A DNA stretch of 30,593 nucleotides from Paulinella micropora (GCA_009731375.1 BJOX01000130.1:19016-49608), one strand, 5' to 3'. Shown: positions 10,116 to 24,440, numbered from the stretch's first letter. Notes: generated from the sequence alone by a model not told the origin. A program made the numbers and translations.

Positions 10116-10597
10116 TCAATCAATTCAATCAAGTCAATCAATAAAATAAATCAGTCAATGAGTCAATCAGTCAATCAATCAATTAATCAATCAATCAATC
10201 AAATCAAATAATCAAATCAACCAATGAATCAGTCAATCAGTCAATCCGTTGATCGATCAATCAATCAATCAATCAACCAATCAACCAATCAATCAATCAA
10301 TCAAATCAATCAAATCCATCAAGTCAATCAATCAATCAATCGATCAATCGATCAATCAATCAATCAATAATCAATCAATAATCAATCAATAATCAATCAA
10401 TCAATCAATCAATCAATCGAGCAATCAATCGAGCAATCAATCGATCGATCAATCGATCAACCAACCAATCAGTCAGTCAATCGATCAATCAATCAATCAA
10501 TCAATCAATCATTCATTCAATCAATTCAATCAATCAATCAATTCAATCAAGTCAATCAATTCAAGAAATCAAATAAATCAATCAATCAGTCAATCAG

Positions 10598-10638
<41 letters not shown>

Positions 10639-10730
10639 TCAAATCAATCAAATCAATCAATAAATCAATCAATCAATCAATCAATCAATCAGTCAATCAA
10701 TCAAATCAATCAAATCAATCAAATCAATCA

Positions 10731-10765
<35 letters not shown>

Positions 10766-10840
10766 TCAATCAAATCAATCAAATCAATCAAATCAATCAA
10801 ATCAATCAATCAATCAATCAATCAATTGATCAATCAATCG

Positions 10841-10882
<42 letters not shown>

Positions 10883-10982
10883 TCAATCAAATCAATCAAT
10901 CAATCAATCAATCAATCATCAATCAATCAATCAATCAATCAATGGATCGATCAATCCATCGACCAACCAATCAGTCAGTCAG

Positions 10983-11013
<31 letters not shown>

Positions 11014-11114
11014 GTCAACCAATTAATCAATCAATCAATCAATCAATCAATTCAATCAATTTATCAATTCAATCAATCAAATAAATCAATCAATCAGTCA
11101 ATCAGTCAATCGAG

Positions 11115-11158
<44 letters not shown>

Positions 11159-11248
11159 TCAAATAATCAAATCAATCAATCAATCAATCAATCAATCAAG
11201 CAAGCAAGCAAGCAATCAAATAATCAATCAAATCAATCAAATCAATCA

Positions 11249-11281
<33 letters not shown>

Positions 11282-11285
11282 ATCG

Positions 11286-11335
<50 letters not shown>

Positions 11336-11341
11336 TAGTCA

Positions 11342-11380
<39 letters not shown>

Positions 11381-11494
11381 TCGATCAATCAATCGATCGA
11401 TCAATCAATCATTCAATCAGTCAATCAATCAATCAATCAATCAATCAGTCAATCAGTCCATCAATCAATCAATCAATCAATCATCAATCAATCA

Positions 11495-11543
<49 letters not shown>

Positions 11544-11590
11544 GTCAATCAATTGAATCAATCAAATAAATCAATCAATCAGTCAATCAG

Positions 11591-11641
<51 letters not shown>

Positions 11642-11678
11642 ATCGATCAATCAACCAACCAACCAATCAGTCAGTCAG

Positions 11679-11718
<40 letters not shown>

Positions 11719-11920
11719 CCAACCAACCAATCAATCAATCAATTCAATCAATCAAATCAATCAATCAAGCAATAATTCAATCAAGTCAATCAAGTCAATC
11801 AATCATCAATCAAGTCAACCAGTCAATCAATCAATCAGTCAATCAATCAATCAATCAATCAAATCAATCAAATCAAATAATCAAATCAACCAATCAATCA
11901 GTCAATCAGTCAATCCGTTG

Positions 11921-11953
<33 letters not shown>

Positions 11954-12019
11954 CCAATCAGTCAAGCAATCAAATCAATCAAATCCATCAAGTCAATCAA
12001 TCAATCAATCGATCAATCG

Positions 12020-12067
<48 letters not shown>

Positions 12068-12076
12068 TCAATCAAT

Positions 12077-12109
<33 letters not shown>

Positions 12110-12170
12110 ATCAATCAATCAATCAATCAATCGATCGATCAATCGATCGACCCACCAATCAGTCAGACAG

Positions 12171-12209
<39 letters not shown>

Positions 12210-12375
12210 GTCAATCAGTCAATCAATCAATCAATCAATCATTCAATCAATTCAATCAATCAATTCAATCAATTCAATCAATTCGATCAATCAATCAATC
12301 AATCAATCAATCAATTAATCAATCAAATCAAATAATCAAATCAATCGATCAATCAATCAATCAATCAATCAATCT

Positions 12376-12410
<35 letters not shown>

Positions 12411-12429
12411 CAATCAATCAAATCAATCA

Positions 12430-12476
<47 letters not shown>

Positions 12477-12519
12477 CAATCAATCGATCAATCAATCAAT
12501 CAATCAAGCAATCAAATCG

Positions 12520-12584
<65 letters not shown>

Positions 12585-12615
12585 CGATCGATCAATCCAT
12601 CGACCAACCAATCAG

Positions 12616-12654
<39 letters not shown>

Positions 12655-12844
12655 GTCAACCAATTAATCAATCAATCAATCAATCAATCAATTCAATCAA
12701 TTCAATCAATTCAATCAATTCAATCAATTCAATCAATCAAATAAATAAATAAATCAATCAATTAATCAATCAATCAATCAATCAAAACAAATAATCAATT
12801 CAATCAATCAATCAATCATTCAATCAATCAATCAAGCAAGCAAG

Positions 12845-12883
<39 letters not shown>

Positions 12884-12918
12884 ATCAATCAAATCAAGCA
12901 AATCAATCAAATGAAGCA

Positions 12919-12969
<51 letters not shown>

Positions 12970-12972
12970 TCA

Positions 12973-13013
<41 letters not shown>

Positions 13014-13121
13014 ATCAGTCAATCAGTCAGTCAGTCAGTCAGTCAGTCAATCAATCAATCAATCAATCAAATCAAATAATCAATTCAATCAATCAATCAA
13101 TCAATCAATCAAGCAAGCAAG

Positions 13122-13160
<39 letters not shown>

Positions 13161-13186
13161 ATCAATCAAATCAAGCAAATCAAGCA

Positions 13187-13219
<33 letters not shown>

Positions 13220-13259
13220 ATCAATCAATCAATCAATCAATCAATCAAGCAATCAATCA

Positions 13260-13292
<33 letters not shown>

Positions 13293-13329
13293 ATCTATCA
13301 ATCAGTCAATCAGTCAGTCAGTCAGTCAG

Positions 13330-13360
<31 letters not shown>

Positions 13361-13361
13361 G

Positions 13362-13414
<53 letters not shown>

Positions 13415-13576
13415 TAATCAATCAATTAATCATTCAATCAATCAATCATTCAATCAATTCAATCAATCAATCAATTCAATCAATTCAATCAATTCAATCA
13501 ATTCAATCAATTCAATCGTTCAATCCGTCAATCAGTGAATCGATCAATCGATCAATCAATCAATCAATCAATCAAT

Positions 13577-13621
<45 letters not shown>

Positions 13622-13658
13622 ATCGATCAATCGATCGACCCGCCAATCAGTCAGTCAG

Positions 13659-13693
<35 letters not shown>

Positions 13694-13881
13694 GTCAATC
13701 AGTCAATCAATCAATCAATCAATCATTCAATCAATTCAATCAATCAATTCAATCAAGTCAATCAATTCAATCAATTCAATCAATCAAATAAATCTATCAA
13801 TCAGTCAATCAGTCAATCGATCAATCAATCAATCAATCAATCAATCAATTAATCAATCAAATCAAATAATCAAATCAATTG

Positions 13882-13923
<42 letters not shown>

Positions 13924-13939
13924 TCAATCAAATCAATCA

Positions 13940-13990
<51 letters not shown>

Positions 13991-14080
13991 AAATCAATTA
14001 ATCAATCGATCAATCAATCAATCAATCCATCAATCAATCGATCAATCAATCAATCAATCAATCAATCAATTAATCAATCG

Positions 14081-14116
<36 letters not shown>

Positions 14117-14141
14117 ATCAATCAATCAATCAATCAAATCG

Positions 14142-14194
<53 letters not shown>

Positions 14195-14229
14195 CGATCG
14201 ATCAATCCATCGACCAACCAATCAGTCAG

Positions 14230-14269
<40 letters not shown>

Positions 14270-14419
14270 CCAATTAATCAATCAATCAATCAATTCAATC
14301 AATTCAATCAATCAATCAATTCAATCAATTCAATCAATTCAATCAATCAAATAAATCAATCAATCAGTCAATCAGTCAATCGATCAATCAATCAATCAAT
14401 CAATCAAATCAAATAATCA

Positions 14420-14453
<34 letters not shown>

Positions 14454-14708
14454 GCAAGCAATCAATCAATCAATCAATCAATCAAATCAATCAAATCAAT
14501 CAAATCAATCAATCAATCAGTCAATCAGTGAGTCAATCAGTCAATCAATCAATCAATCCATCAATCAATCAATCAGTCAGTCAGTCAGTCAATGAATTAA
14601 TCAATCAGTCAATCAGTCAATCATTCAATCAATCAATCAATCAATTCAATCAAGTCAATCAATTCAATCAATTCAAATAAATCAGTCAATCAGTCAATCG
14701 ATCAATCG

Positions 14709-14742
<34 letters not shown>

Positions 14743-14753
14743 TCAAATAATCA

Positions 14754-14788
<35 letters not shown>

Positions 14789-14839
14789 TGATCAATCAAT
14801 CAATCGATCGATCAATCGATCGACCAACCAATCAGTCAG

Positions 14840-14874
<35 letters not shown>

Positions 14875-15092
14875 GGCAATCAATCAATCAATCAATCAAT
14901 TAATCAATCAAATCAAATAATCAAATCAATCAATCAATCAGTCAATCAATCAATCAATCTATCAATCAATCAATCAATCAATCAATCAAATCAATCAAAT
15001 CAATCAAATCAATCAATCAATCAATCAATAAATAAATCAATCAATCAATTAATCAATCGATCAATCAATCAATCAATCAATCAATCAAATCG

Positions 15093-15156
<64 letters not shown>

Positions 15157-15192
15157 TCGATCGATCAATCCATCGACCAACCAATCAGTCAG

Positions 15193-15223
<31 letters not shown>

Positions 15224-15295
15224 GTCAACCAATTAATCAATCAATCAATCAATTCAATCAATTCAATCAATTCAATCAATTCAATCAATCAAATA

Positions 15296-15327
<32 letters not shown>

Positions 15328-15387
15328 CAAATAATCAATTCAATCAAATCAAATCAATTCAATCAATCAATCAATCAAGCAAGCAAG

Positions 15388-15426
<39 letters not shown>

Positions 15427-15480
15427 ATCAATCAAATCAAGCAAATCAATCAAATGAAGCAAATCAATCAAGCAAGCAAG

Positions 15481-15511
<31 letters not shown>

Positions 15512-15546
15512 ATCAATCAAATCAAGCAAATCAATCAAATGAAGCA

Positions 15547-15597
<51 letters not shown>

Positions 15598-15686
15598 TCA
15601 AATCAATCAATCAATCGATCAGTCAATCAGTCAGTCAGTCAGTCAGTCAATCAATCAATCAATCAATCAATCAAATCAAATAATCA

Positions 15687-15724
<38 letters not shown>

Positions 15725-15733
15725 GCAAGCAAG

Positions 15734-15776
<43 letters not shown>

Positions 15777-15818
15777 ATCAATCAAATCAAGCAAATCAAT
15801 CAAATCAAGCAAATCAAG

Positions 15819-15860
<42 letters not shown>

Positions 15861-15880
15861 ATCAATCAATCAATCAATCG

Positions 15881-15918
<38 letters not shown>

Positions 15919-16030
15919 TCAATCAATCAATCGATCTATCAATCAATCAATCGATCTATCAATCAGTCAATCAGTCAGTCAGTCAGTCAGTCAGTCAGTC
16001 AATCAATCAATCAATCAATCAGTCAGTCAG

Positions 16031-16079
<49 letters not shown>

Positions 16080-16158
16080 TCAATCAATCAATCAATTCAA
16101 TCAATTCAATCAATTCAATCAATCAAATAAATCAATCAATCAGTCAATCACTCAATCG

Positions 16159-16190
<32 letters not shown>

Positions 16191-16265
16191 TCAATCAATA
16201 ATCAATCAATCAATCGATCAATCAATCGATCGATCAATCGATCGACCCGCCAATCAGTCAGTCAG

Positions 16266-16300
<35 letters not shown>

Positions 16301-16589
16301 GTCAATCAGTCAGTCAATCAATCAATCAATCATTCAATCAATTCAATCAATCAAGTCAATCAAGTCAATCAATTCAATCAATTCAATCAATCAAATAAAT
16401 CAATCAATCAATCAATCAGTCAATCGATCAATCAATCAATCAATCAATCAATCAATTAATCAATCAAATCAAATAATCAAATCAATCGATCAATCAATCA
16501 ATCAATCGATCAATCAATCTATCAATCAATCAATCAATCAATCATATCAATCAAATCAATCAAATCAATCAAATCAATCAAATCAATCA

Positions 16590-16640
<51 letters not shown>

Positions 16641-16700
16641 TAATCAATCGATCAATCAATCAATCAATCAATCAATCAAATCGATCAATCAATCAAATCG

Positions 16701-16732
<32 letters not shown>

Positions 16733-16796
16733 ATCAATCAATCAATCAATCAATCAATCATCGATCGATCAATCCATCGACCAACCAATCAGTCAG

Positions 16797-16835
<39 letters not shown>

Positions 16836-16985
16836 GCCAACCAATTAATCAATCAATCAATCAATCAATCAATTCAATCAATTCAATCAATTCAATCAAT
16901 TCAATCAATCAAATAAATCAATCAATCAGTCAATCAGTCAATCGATCAATCAATCAATCAATCAATCAATCAAATCAAATAATCA

Positions 16986-17023
<38 letters not shown>

Positions 17024-17028
17024 GCAAG

Positions 17029-17068
<40 letters not shown>

Positions 17069-17192
17069 TCAATCAAATCAATCAAATCAATCAAATCAAT
17101 CAAATCAATCAATCAATCAATCAGTCAATCAGTGAGTCAATCAGTCAATCAATCAATCAATCCATCAATCAATCATTCAGTCAGTCAATCAG

Positions 17193-17225
<33 letters not shown>

Positions 17226-17327
17226 CAATCAATCATTCAATCAATCAATCAATTCAATCAAGTCAATCAAGTCAATCAAGTCAATCAATTAATCAATCAA
17301 TTAATCAATCTGTCAATCGATCAATCG

Positions 17328-17361
<34 letters not shown>

Positions 17362-17472
17362 GAAATCAAATAATCAAATCAAGCAATCAATCAATCAATC
17401 AATCAATCAATCGATCAATCAATCAATCGATCGATCAATCGATCGACCAACCAATCAGTCAGTCAATCAATG

Positions 17473-17505
<33 letters not shown>

Positions 17506-17514
17506 GGCAATCAG

Positions 17515-17551
<37 letters not shown>

Positions 17552-17639
17552 TTACTCAATCAATCAATTCAATCAAGTCAATCAATTCAATCAATTCAAT
17601 CAATCAAATAAATCAGTCAATCAGTCAATCAGGCAATCG

Positions 17640-17685
<46 letters not shown>

Positions 17686-17693
17686 TCAAATCA

Positions 17694-17727
<34 letters not shown>

Positions 17728-17781
17728 GCAAGCAATCAATCAATCAATCAATCAAATCAATCAAATCAATCAAATCAATCA

Positions 17782-17820
<39 letters not shown>

Positions 17821-17823
17821 TCG

Positions 17824-17879
<56 letters not shown>

Positions 17880-17908
17880 ATCGATCAATCCATCGACCAA
17901 CCAATCAG

Positions 17909-17941
<33 letters not shown>

Positions 17942-18020
17942 TCAATCGATTCAATCAAGTCAATCAAGTCAATCAATTCAATAAATCAAATAAATCAATC
18001 AATCAGTCAATCGAACAATC

Positions 18021-18065
<45 letters not shown>

Positions 18066-18132
18066 ATCAATCGATCAATCAATCAATCGATCGATCAATC
18101 GATCGACCAACCAATCAGTCAGTCAATCAATG

Positions 18133-18169
<37 letters not shown>

Positions 18170-18178
18170 GGCAATCAG

Positions 18179-18215
<37 letters not shown>

Positions 18216-18345
18216 TCAATCAATCAATCAATTCAATCAATTCAATCAATTCAATCAATCAAATAAATCAGTCAATCAGTCAATCGATCAATCGATCAAT
18301 CAATCAATCAATCAATCAAATTAATCAAATCAAATCAAATCAATA

Positions 18346-18404
<59 letters not shown>

Positions 18405-18429
18405 TCAATCAAATCAATCAAATCAATCA

Positions 18430-18468
<39 letters not shown>

Positions 18469-18471
18469 TCG

Positions 18472-18538
<67 letters not shown>

Positions 18539-18596
18539 GATCGATCAATCCTTCGACCAACCAATCAGTCAATCAATCAATCAATCAATCAATCAG

Positions 18597-18632
<36 letters not shown>

Positions 18633-18695
18633 GTCAATCAAGTCAATCAATTCAATCAATTCAATGAATCAAATAAATCAATCAATCAGTCAATC

Positions 18696-18738
<43 letters not shown>

Positions 18739-18902
18739 TCAATCAAATCAAATCAATCAATCAATCAAGCAAGCAATCAAGCAAGCAATCAATCAAGCAA
18801 CCAACCAATCAATCAAATCAATCAAATCAATCAAAGCAATCAAAGCAATCAATCAATCAATCAATCAATCAATCCAATCAATCCAATCAATCAAATCAAT
18901 CA

Positions 18903-18980
<78 letters not shown>

Positions 18981-19009
18981 ATCAATCAATCAGTCAATCA
19001 GTCAATCAG

Positions 19010-19040
<31 letters not shown>

Positions 19041-19053
19041 GTCAATCAGTCAG

Positions 19054-19094
<41 letters not shown>

Positions 19095-19263
19095 GAATCA
19101 ATCAATCAATCAATCCAATCAAATCAAATAATCAATCAATCAATCAATCGATCAATCAATCAATCAATCAATATATCAATCATTAAATGATCAATCAATC
19201 GAATCAATCGAATCAATCAAATCAATCAATCAATCGATCAATCAATCAATCAGTCAATCAGTT

Positions 19264-19294
<31 letters not shown>

Positions 19295-19384
19295 CAATCA
19301 ATCAATCAGTCAATCAGTCAATCCGTCGATCAATCAATCAATCAATCAATCAATCAACCAACCAACCAATCAATCAATCAATCA

Positions 19385-19431
<47 letters not shown>

Positions 19432-19551
19432 TCAATCAATCAATCAATCGATCAATCGATCAATCGATCGATCAATCAATCAATCAATCAGTCAGTCAGT
19501 CAGTCAATCAATCAATCAATCGATCGATCAACCAATCAATCAACCAATCAG

Positions 19552-19584
<33 letters not shown>

Positions 19585-19683
19585 TCAATCAATTCAATCA
19601 ATTCAATCAATCAAATAATCAAACGTTCAATCAATCAAATAATCAAACGTTCAATCAATCAGTCAATCAATCAATCAATCAAG

Positions 19684-19714
<31 letters not shown>

Positions 19715-19889
19715 TCAAATCAATCAAATCAATTCAATCAATCAATCGATCAATCGATCAATCAATCAATCAATCAATCAATCAAATCAATCAAATCAAT
19801 CAAATCAATCAAATCAATTAAATCAATCAATCGATCATCGATCAATCGATCAATCAATCAATCAATCAATCAATCAAATCAATCATTCA

Positions 19890-19922
<33 letters not shown>

Positions 19923-20088
19923 ATCGATCGATCGATCGATCAATCAATCAATCAATCAGTCAATCAGTCAGTCAGTCAGTCAGTCAGTCAATCAATCAAT
20001 CAATCAATCAGTCAGTCAGTCAGACAATCAGTCAATCAATCAATCAATCAATCAGTCAATCAATCAGTCAATCAATCAATCAAGCAAT

Positions 20089-20119
<31 letters not shown>

Positions 20120-20127
20120 TCAAATCA

Positions 20128-20170
<43 letters not shown>

Positions 20171-20227
20171 GATCAATCAATCAAATCCATCAAATCAATC
20201 AATCAATCGATCGATCAATCAATCAAG

Positions 20228-20258
<31 letters not shown>

Positions 20259-20273
20259 TCAATCGATCAATCG

Positions 20274-20305
<32 letters not shown>

Positions 20306-20373
20306 ATCAATCAATCGATCAATCAATCAATCAATTAATCTTTCAGTCAGTCAGTCAATCAATCAATCAATCC

Positions 20374-20411
<38 letters not shown>

Positions 20412-20490
20412 TCAATCAAATCAAATCAATCAAATCAGTTAATCAATCAATCAATCAAATCAATCGATCAATCAATCAGTCAATCAATCA
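9478..20490. repeat. 11-kb degenerate (AATC)n satellite
   Basis: Continuous AATC tetranucleotide with CAGTC, CGATC, CAAATC, TTCAATC, CAAGC and CCAACC variants. Plus-strand open frames up to 284 codons made of N, Q, S and I are unavoidable: a 4-base unit gives the same four codons in every frame and none is a stop. The complementary TTGA strand contains TGA. Variants are not random: distinctive marker blocks recur in a fixed order (see the higher-order repeat entry). No unique sequence or gene interrupts it. Confidence 0.98.
12581..18600. repeat. Higher-order repeat (~2.6 kb) within the AATC satellite
   Basis: Three marker variants recur in order. P is CCATCGACCAACC, Q is GATCGACCCGCC and R is AATCGATCGACCAACC. 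They occur at P 12602, Q 13637, P 14211, R 14822; then P 15175, Q 16244, P 16777, R 17445; then P 17893, R 18105, P 18553 (with CTTCGACC). The PQPR unit repeats at about 2,570-2,620 bases. A GTGAGTCAATCAG marker (14529 and 17132) keeps the same spacing. A shorter 660-bp duplication (17445 to 18105, and 17893 to 18553) is nested at the right end. Confidence 0.8.
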
Positions 20491-20580
20491 ATCGTAACGT
20501 GATGGGTAGGGAAACAATGTGAACAAATGCTGGATGCTTTTGGCACTTCAATGTCTTGTCCTTATCTCTTAAATGACGGT
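20491..20580. other. Unique stretch with a duplicated motif
   Basis: GGGAAACAATGTGAACAA here is echoed by GGGAAACCATGTGAGCAA at 20867-20884, on the other side of a GATA array. On the minus strand the second copy reads [16 protein letters not shown], open but without clear splice sites. It may be another fragmented exon. Confidence 0.45.
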
Positions 20581-20679
<99 letters not shown>

Positions 20680-20748
20680 TTAGATAGATAGATAGATAGA
20701 TAGGTAGGTAGATAGATAGATAAATAGATAGATAGATAGATAGATAGG

Positions 20749-20837
<89 letters not shown>
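20581..20837. repeat. GATA array
   Basis: About 255 bases of GATA with a few TTAG, GGTA and AATA variants. Confidence 0.97.
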
Positions 20838-20882
20838 TCAGCATTTTCATAGCACCACAGGACTGATGGGAAACCATGTGAG

Positions 20883-20946
<64 letters not shown>

Positions 20947-21038
20947 ATATATACATATATGTATATATTTGTATATATATTTATATAAATTTAAATAATA
21001 AAACAAAAAAAATTGAATGAATTAGGCACTTGAATATG

Positions 21039-21084
<46 letters not shown>

Positions 21085-21150
21085 CTCTATCTATGCTTAG
21101 TATGACTATGCTGTGTTAGGGCTGAAGCTGTGTATGATTATGTCTCTATC

Positions 21151-21181
<31 letters not shown>

Positions 21182-21224
21182 CTATCTATCCATCTATCTA
21201 TCCATCCATCTATCTATCTATCTA
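20838..21224. repeat. (TA)n and (CTAT)n with short unique islands
   Basis: Unique sequence to 20884, TA dinucleotide at 20885-20938, AT-rich sequence to about 21038, CTAT to 21094, an island around 21095-21145 (TTAGTATGACTATGCTGTG), and CTAT to 21224. No gene is visible. Confidence 0.85.
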
Positions 21225-21731
21225 GGCCACTTGAGGTGTCACTGACCCTCTCTTGGGCTTGGTTTATTGAAATGGGTGCCATCTGTCGACAGACAGAGAA
21301 TTAGGGGATGGTGTGGGTGTGCTGGGCCCGTGGTGGGGTGCCTTATGTGTGCCCAGCCATACGCCTATAAGTCATATGCCGAAATAGCGACGGGAAGCAC
21401 AATCCTGTTCCCTCAGGGTGCCCTTTCTCGCTTGTTGAGCCCGGAATAAAACCCACAGTGCTCTGTCGGTTTATACTAGACTGTCGAACAGTCTCGAAAC
21501 TCCATCTGCTTACTGGGCCCTCTGTAATGGAGGTGGGAGCTCGTTCTGCAAGGGGCGCTTTATGGAACGAGCCCTGGCCCCGCCTGGTACTAGGAAGCTT
21601 TGGTATTGCCTGTATCAGTCCCTTCCGTGCAAACATCACGGCTTAGCTGGGCATCGGGTTAATACTTTACCCACAGACTTCCTGGTTGACGAAATCAGAA
21701 GCTCCTTTTTTCTGACATTAGTCGATATTTC

Positions 21732-21732
<1 letters not shown>
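21225..21732 (-). mobile_element. Family A element, copy 4 (full, inverted)
   Basis: Reverse complement of copies 1-3, 508 bases, from GGCCACTTGAGG to CGATATTTCA, flanked on both sides by CTAT repeat. On the plus strand it has CCTATAAGT near 21364 and GGAATAAAACC near 21444, a spacing compatible with a promoter and polyadenylation signal of an LTR. Ends such as ...TTTCA would fit an LTR end but a matching TG start and target duplication are not certain, because the flank is itself a repeat. Confidence 0.82.
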
Positions 21733-21766
<34 letters not shown>

Positions 21767-21944
21767 CATCTATCTATCTATCTATCTATCTATCCATCTA
21801 TCTATCTATCTATGTATCTATGTATCTATTAGGACGATGCTATGCGTGATTGCATACATACATTCATACATACATACATATATACATACATACATTCATA
21901 CATACATTCATTCATGCATTCATGCATTCATACATATTGATTAG
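21733..21944. repeat. (CTAT)n, (CATA)n and a short duplicated motif
   Basis: CTAT run to about 21829. Then ATTAGGACGATGCTATGCG (21829-21847), a diverged partial copy of the start of candidate exon B (ATTAGGACCGACGCTCTGCG at 21941-21960). CATA/CATT repeat lies between the two. Confidence 0.85.
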
Positions 21945-22011
21945 GACCGACGCTCTGCGTCATTGCTAATGTGATTCGTGTGATTGCCTCGGGGGAACAC
22001 TTTCGCTTTCA
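21945..22011 (+). CDS. Candidate exon B, protein not recognised
   Basis: After an AG at 21943-21944 the frame beginning at 21947 is open and reads PTLCVIANVIRVIASG then EHFRF. The 3' end here is followed by TTATAGG rather than a donor, but the homologous copy at 24441 continues as TTTCA|GTAAGG, a consensus donor. If the ancestral exon ended there, it would leave phase 2. Four more copies of the 3' half follow in tandem. The first part (PTLCVIANVIRVIA) is hydrophobic. The exon may itself be a decayed copy because its donor is poor. Confidence 0.35.
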
Positions 22012-22130
22012 TTATAGGTCTATAGCTAGATAGATGTCTAAAGATAAAAATGTTTCGTCTATCAGCTCTGCATATCCGAAGACATAGGCATGCCTAAAGA
22101 TAGAGATAGATAGATAGATAGATAGATAGG

Positions 22131-22209
<79 letters not shown>

Positions 22210-22379
22210 CTAATGTGATTCGTGTGATTGCCTCCGGGGAACACTTTCGCTTTCATTATAGGTCTATAGCTAGATAGATGTTTAAAGATAAATACGTTTG
22301 GACTATCAGCTCTGCAAATCCGAAGACATAGGCACGCCTAAAGATAGAGATAGATAGATAGATAGGTAGATAGATAGAT

Positions 22380-22477
<98 letters not shown>

Positions 22478-22611
22478 CTAATGTGATTCGTGTGATTGCC
22501 TCGGGGGAACACTTTTGCTTTCATTATAGGTCTTTAGATAGATAGATGTCCAACTATAGATATGTTTGGTCTGTCAGCTCTGCATATCCGAAGACATAGG
22601 CAAGCCTAAAG

Positions 22612-22675
<64 letters not shown>

Positions 22676-23207
22676 TAGATAGATAGATAGATAGATGAGA
22701 TGTCGCAAAGGAATGTAGTCCTTGCAAAGGAACGCAGTTTCACATCAAACAATAATTTGTGTACTGTGCATGTGTCCGGGATGGGAATCACGGGTAGACT
22801 GTGTTCTGGAAAAAAGAAGAGGAGGACGTTGAAGAAAAAGGCAATCTAGGAATGGAGAGTGGGGAGGATAAGGAAGAAGGGAAAGAAAAGGAAGCCGTTA
22901 GTCCAAGTGTCTTGAGCACCATAAGCTTGCGCAAGCTACAATGATGACATTGTATAAGGCCTAACCCCCGAAGGGACCTAGCCCGGGCTATGCAACACTG
23001 GACGGCTATGACGGAATGCAGTCACCGATACGGACTAGAGGAAGATTAGTCCAATTTTTGACTGCACAGGAGCGATAAATCGCAAAAGAGCAACGAGCTA
23101 CGCAGGACGATAGCTTGAAGCAAAGGGATTTGGATTGGGGATGGGAAAAACCCAAGGCGCGGAAACATCGATGAACAGAGAACGATACCATGCCGCGAGC
23201 CATAGAC

Positions 23208-23283
<76 letters not shown>

Positions 23284-23460
23284 GGATAGATAGATAGATA
23301 GATTGATAGATAATGTGATTCGTGTGATTGCCTCAGGGGAACCCTTTCGCTTTCATTATAGGTCTTTAGCTAGATAGATGTCTAAAGATGAGATATTTGG
23401 TCTATCAGCTCTGCATATCCGAAGACATAGGCATGTCTAAAGATAGAGATAGATAGATTA
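21961..23460. repeat. Tandem units built on the exon B 3' half plus GATA
   Basis: Each unit has TAATGTGATTCGTGTGATTG then CCTCGGGGGAACAC and TTTCGCTTTCATTATAGG, a link (CTAGATAGATGTCTAAAG), CTATCAGCTCTGCATATCC then GAAGACATAGGCA, and a GATA run. Units begin near 21969, 22211, 22479 and 23311. Spacing is ~245-270 bases except where a ~507-bp insert lengthens the third unit. Copies differ at few positions (for example CCTCCGGGG at 22241 and CCTCAGGGG at 23331). Confidence 0.88.
22696..23202. mobile_element. Unclassified ~507-bp insert in GATA repeat
   Basis: The only long non-repetitive stretch in this part. It starts TGAGATGTCGCAAAGG, similar for its first ten bases to the start of family A copy 1 (TGAGATATCG), and is almost the same length, but the interiors do not match. 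Near the left end a 19-base direct repeat occurs twice (GCAAAGGAATGTAGTCCTT at 22705 and a variant at 22724). A 14-bp palindrome AGCTTGCGCAAGCT lies near 22924. A 65-codon minus-strand frame (23006-23203) has no recognisable domain. It looks like an insertion, since exon B units continue on both sides. Confidence 0.5.
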
Positions 23461-24440
23461 CATTACATTATATTATATTATATTATATTATATTATATTA
23501 TATTATATCATATTATATTATATTATATTATATTATATTATATTATATTTTTTATATTATGTTATATTATTATATTATATCATATCATATCACATCATAT
23601 CATATCATATCATACCATACCATACCATACCATACCATACCAGACCATACCATACCATACCATGCCATGCCATGCCATGCCATGCCATGCCATACCATGC
23701 CATACCATACCATACCATACCATACCATACCATACCATACCATACCATACCATCCATACCATACCATACCATACCATACCATACCATACCATATCATACC
23801 ATATCATATCATATCATATCATATCATATTATTTTATATTTATTATTATATTATATTATATTATATTATATTATACTATATTATATTATATTATATTATA
23901 TTATATTAATTATATTATATTATTATATTATATTATATTATATTATATTACATTACATTACATTACATTACATTATATTATATTATATTATATTATAATA
24001 TAATATAAATAATATAACATATTATATTATATTATATTATATTATATTATATTATATTATATTGTATTATAATATAAATAATATAATATAATATAATATA
24101 ATATAATATAATATAATACAATACAATATAATATATTGTATTATATTATATTATATTATATTATATTATATTATATTATATTATATTATATCATATCATA
24201 TCATATCATATTATATCATATCATATCATATCATATCATATTTTATCATATTATATTATATTATATTATATTATATTATATTATATTATATTATATTATA
24301 TTATATTATATTATATTATATGAAAAAATATTATGTTATATTTATTATATTACATTATATTATATTACATTATATCATATTATATCATATTATATTATAT
24401 TATATTATATTATATTATATTATATTATATTATATTATAT
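23455..24440. repeat. Pentanucleotide array (ATTAT/CATAC/CATGC)
   Basis: About 1 kb of 5-base units: TATAT/ATTAT, then CATAT to CATAC to CATGC and back (about 23580-23830), then AT-only units. The strand sense flips twice between TTATA and TATAA. At 24120-24142 AATACAATAT and ATATTGTATT form a near-perfect palindrome around AAT. Tyrosine/histidine/proline or tryptophan/glycine frames are shadows of the repeat. Confidence 0.96.

Noticed and set aside
9478-20490. CRISPR-like array
   Set aside because: There are no constant repeats separated by unique spacers; spacers are made of the same 4-base unit, and the context is eukaryotic.
9481-20522. Long plus-strand ORFs rich in N, Q, S, I (up to 284 codons)
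   Set aside because: A 4-base AATC unit reads as the same four sense codons in all three frames, so open frames are automatic. No composition or boundary suggests a gene.
20885-20938. TA runs as TATA promoters or replication origins
   Set aside because: They are simple dinucleotide repeats without neighbouring start sites or genes.
22924-22938. 14-bp palindrome AGCTTGCGCAAGCT as an operator or rho-independent terminator
   Set aside because: The window is eukaryotic, no gene ends there and no T run follows.
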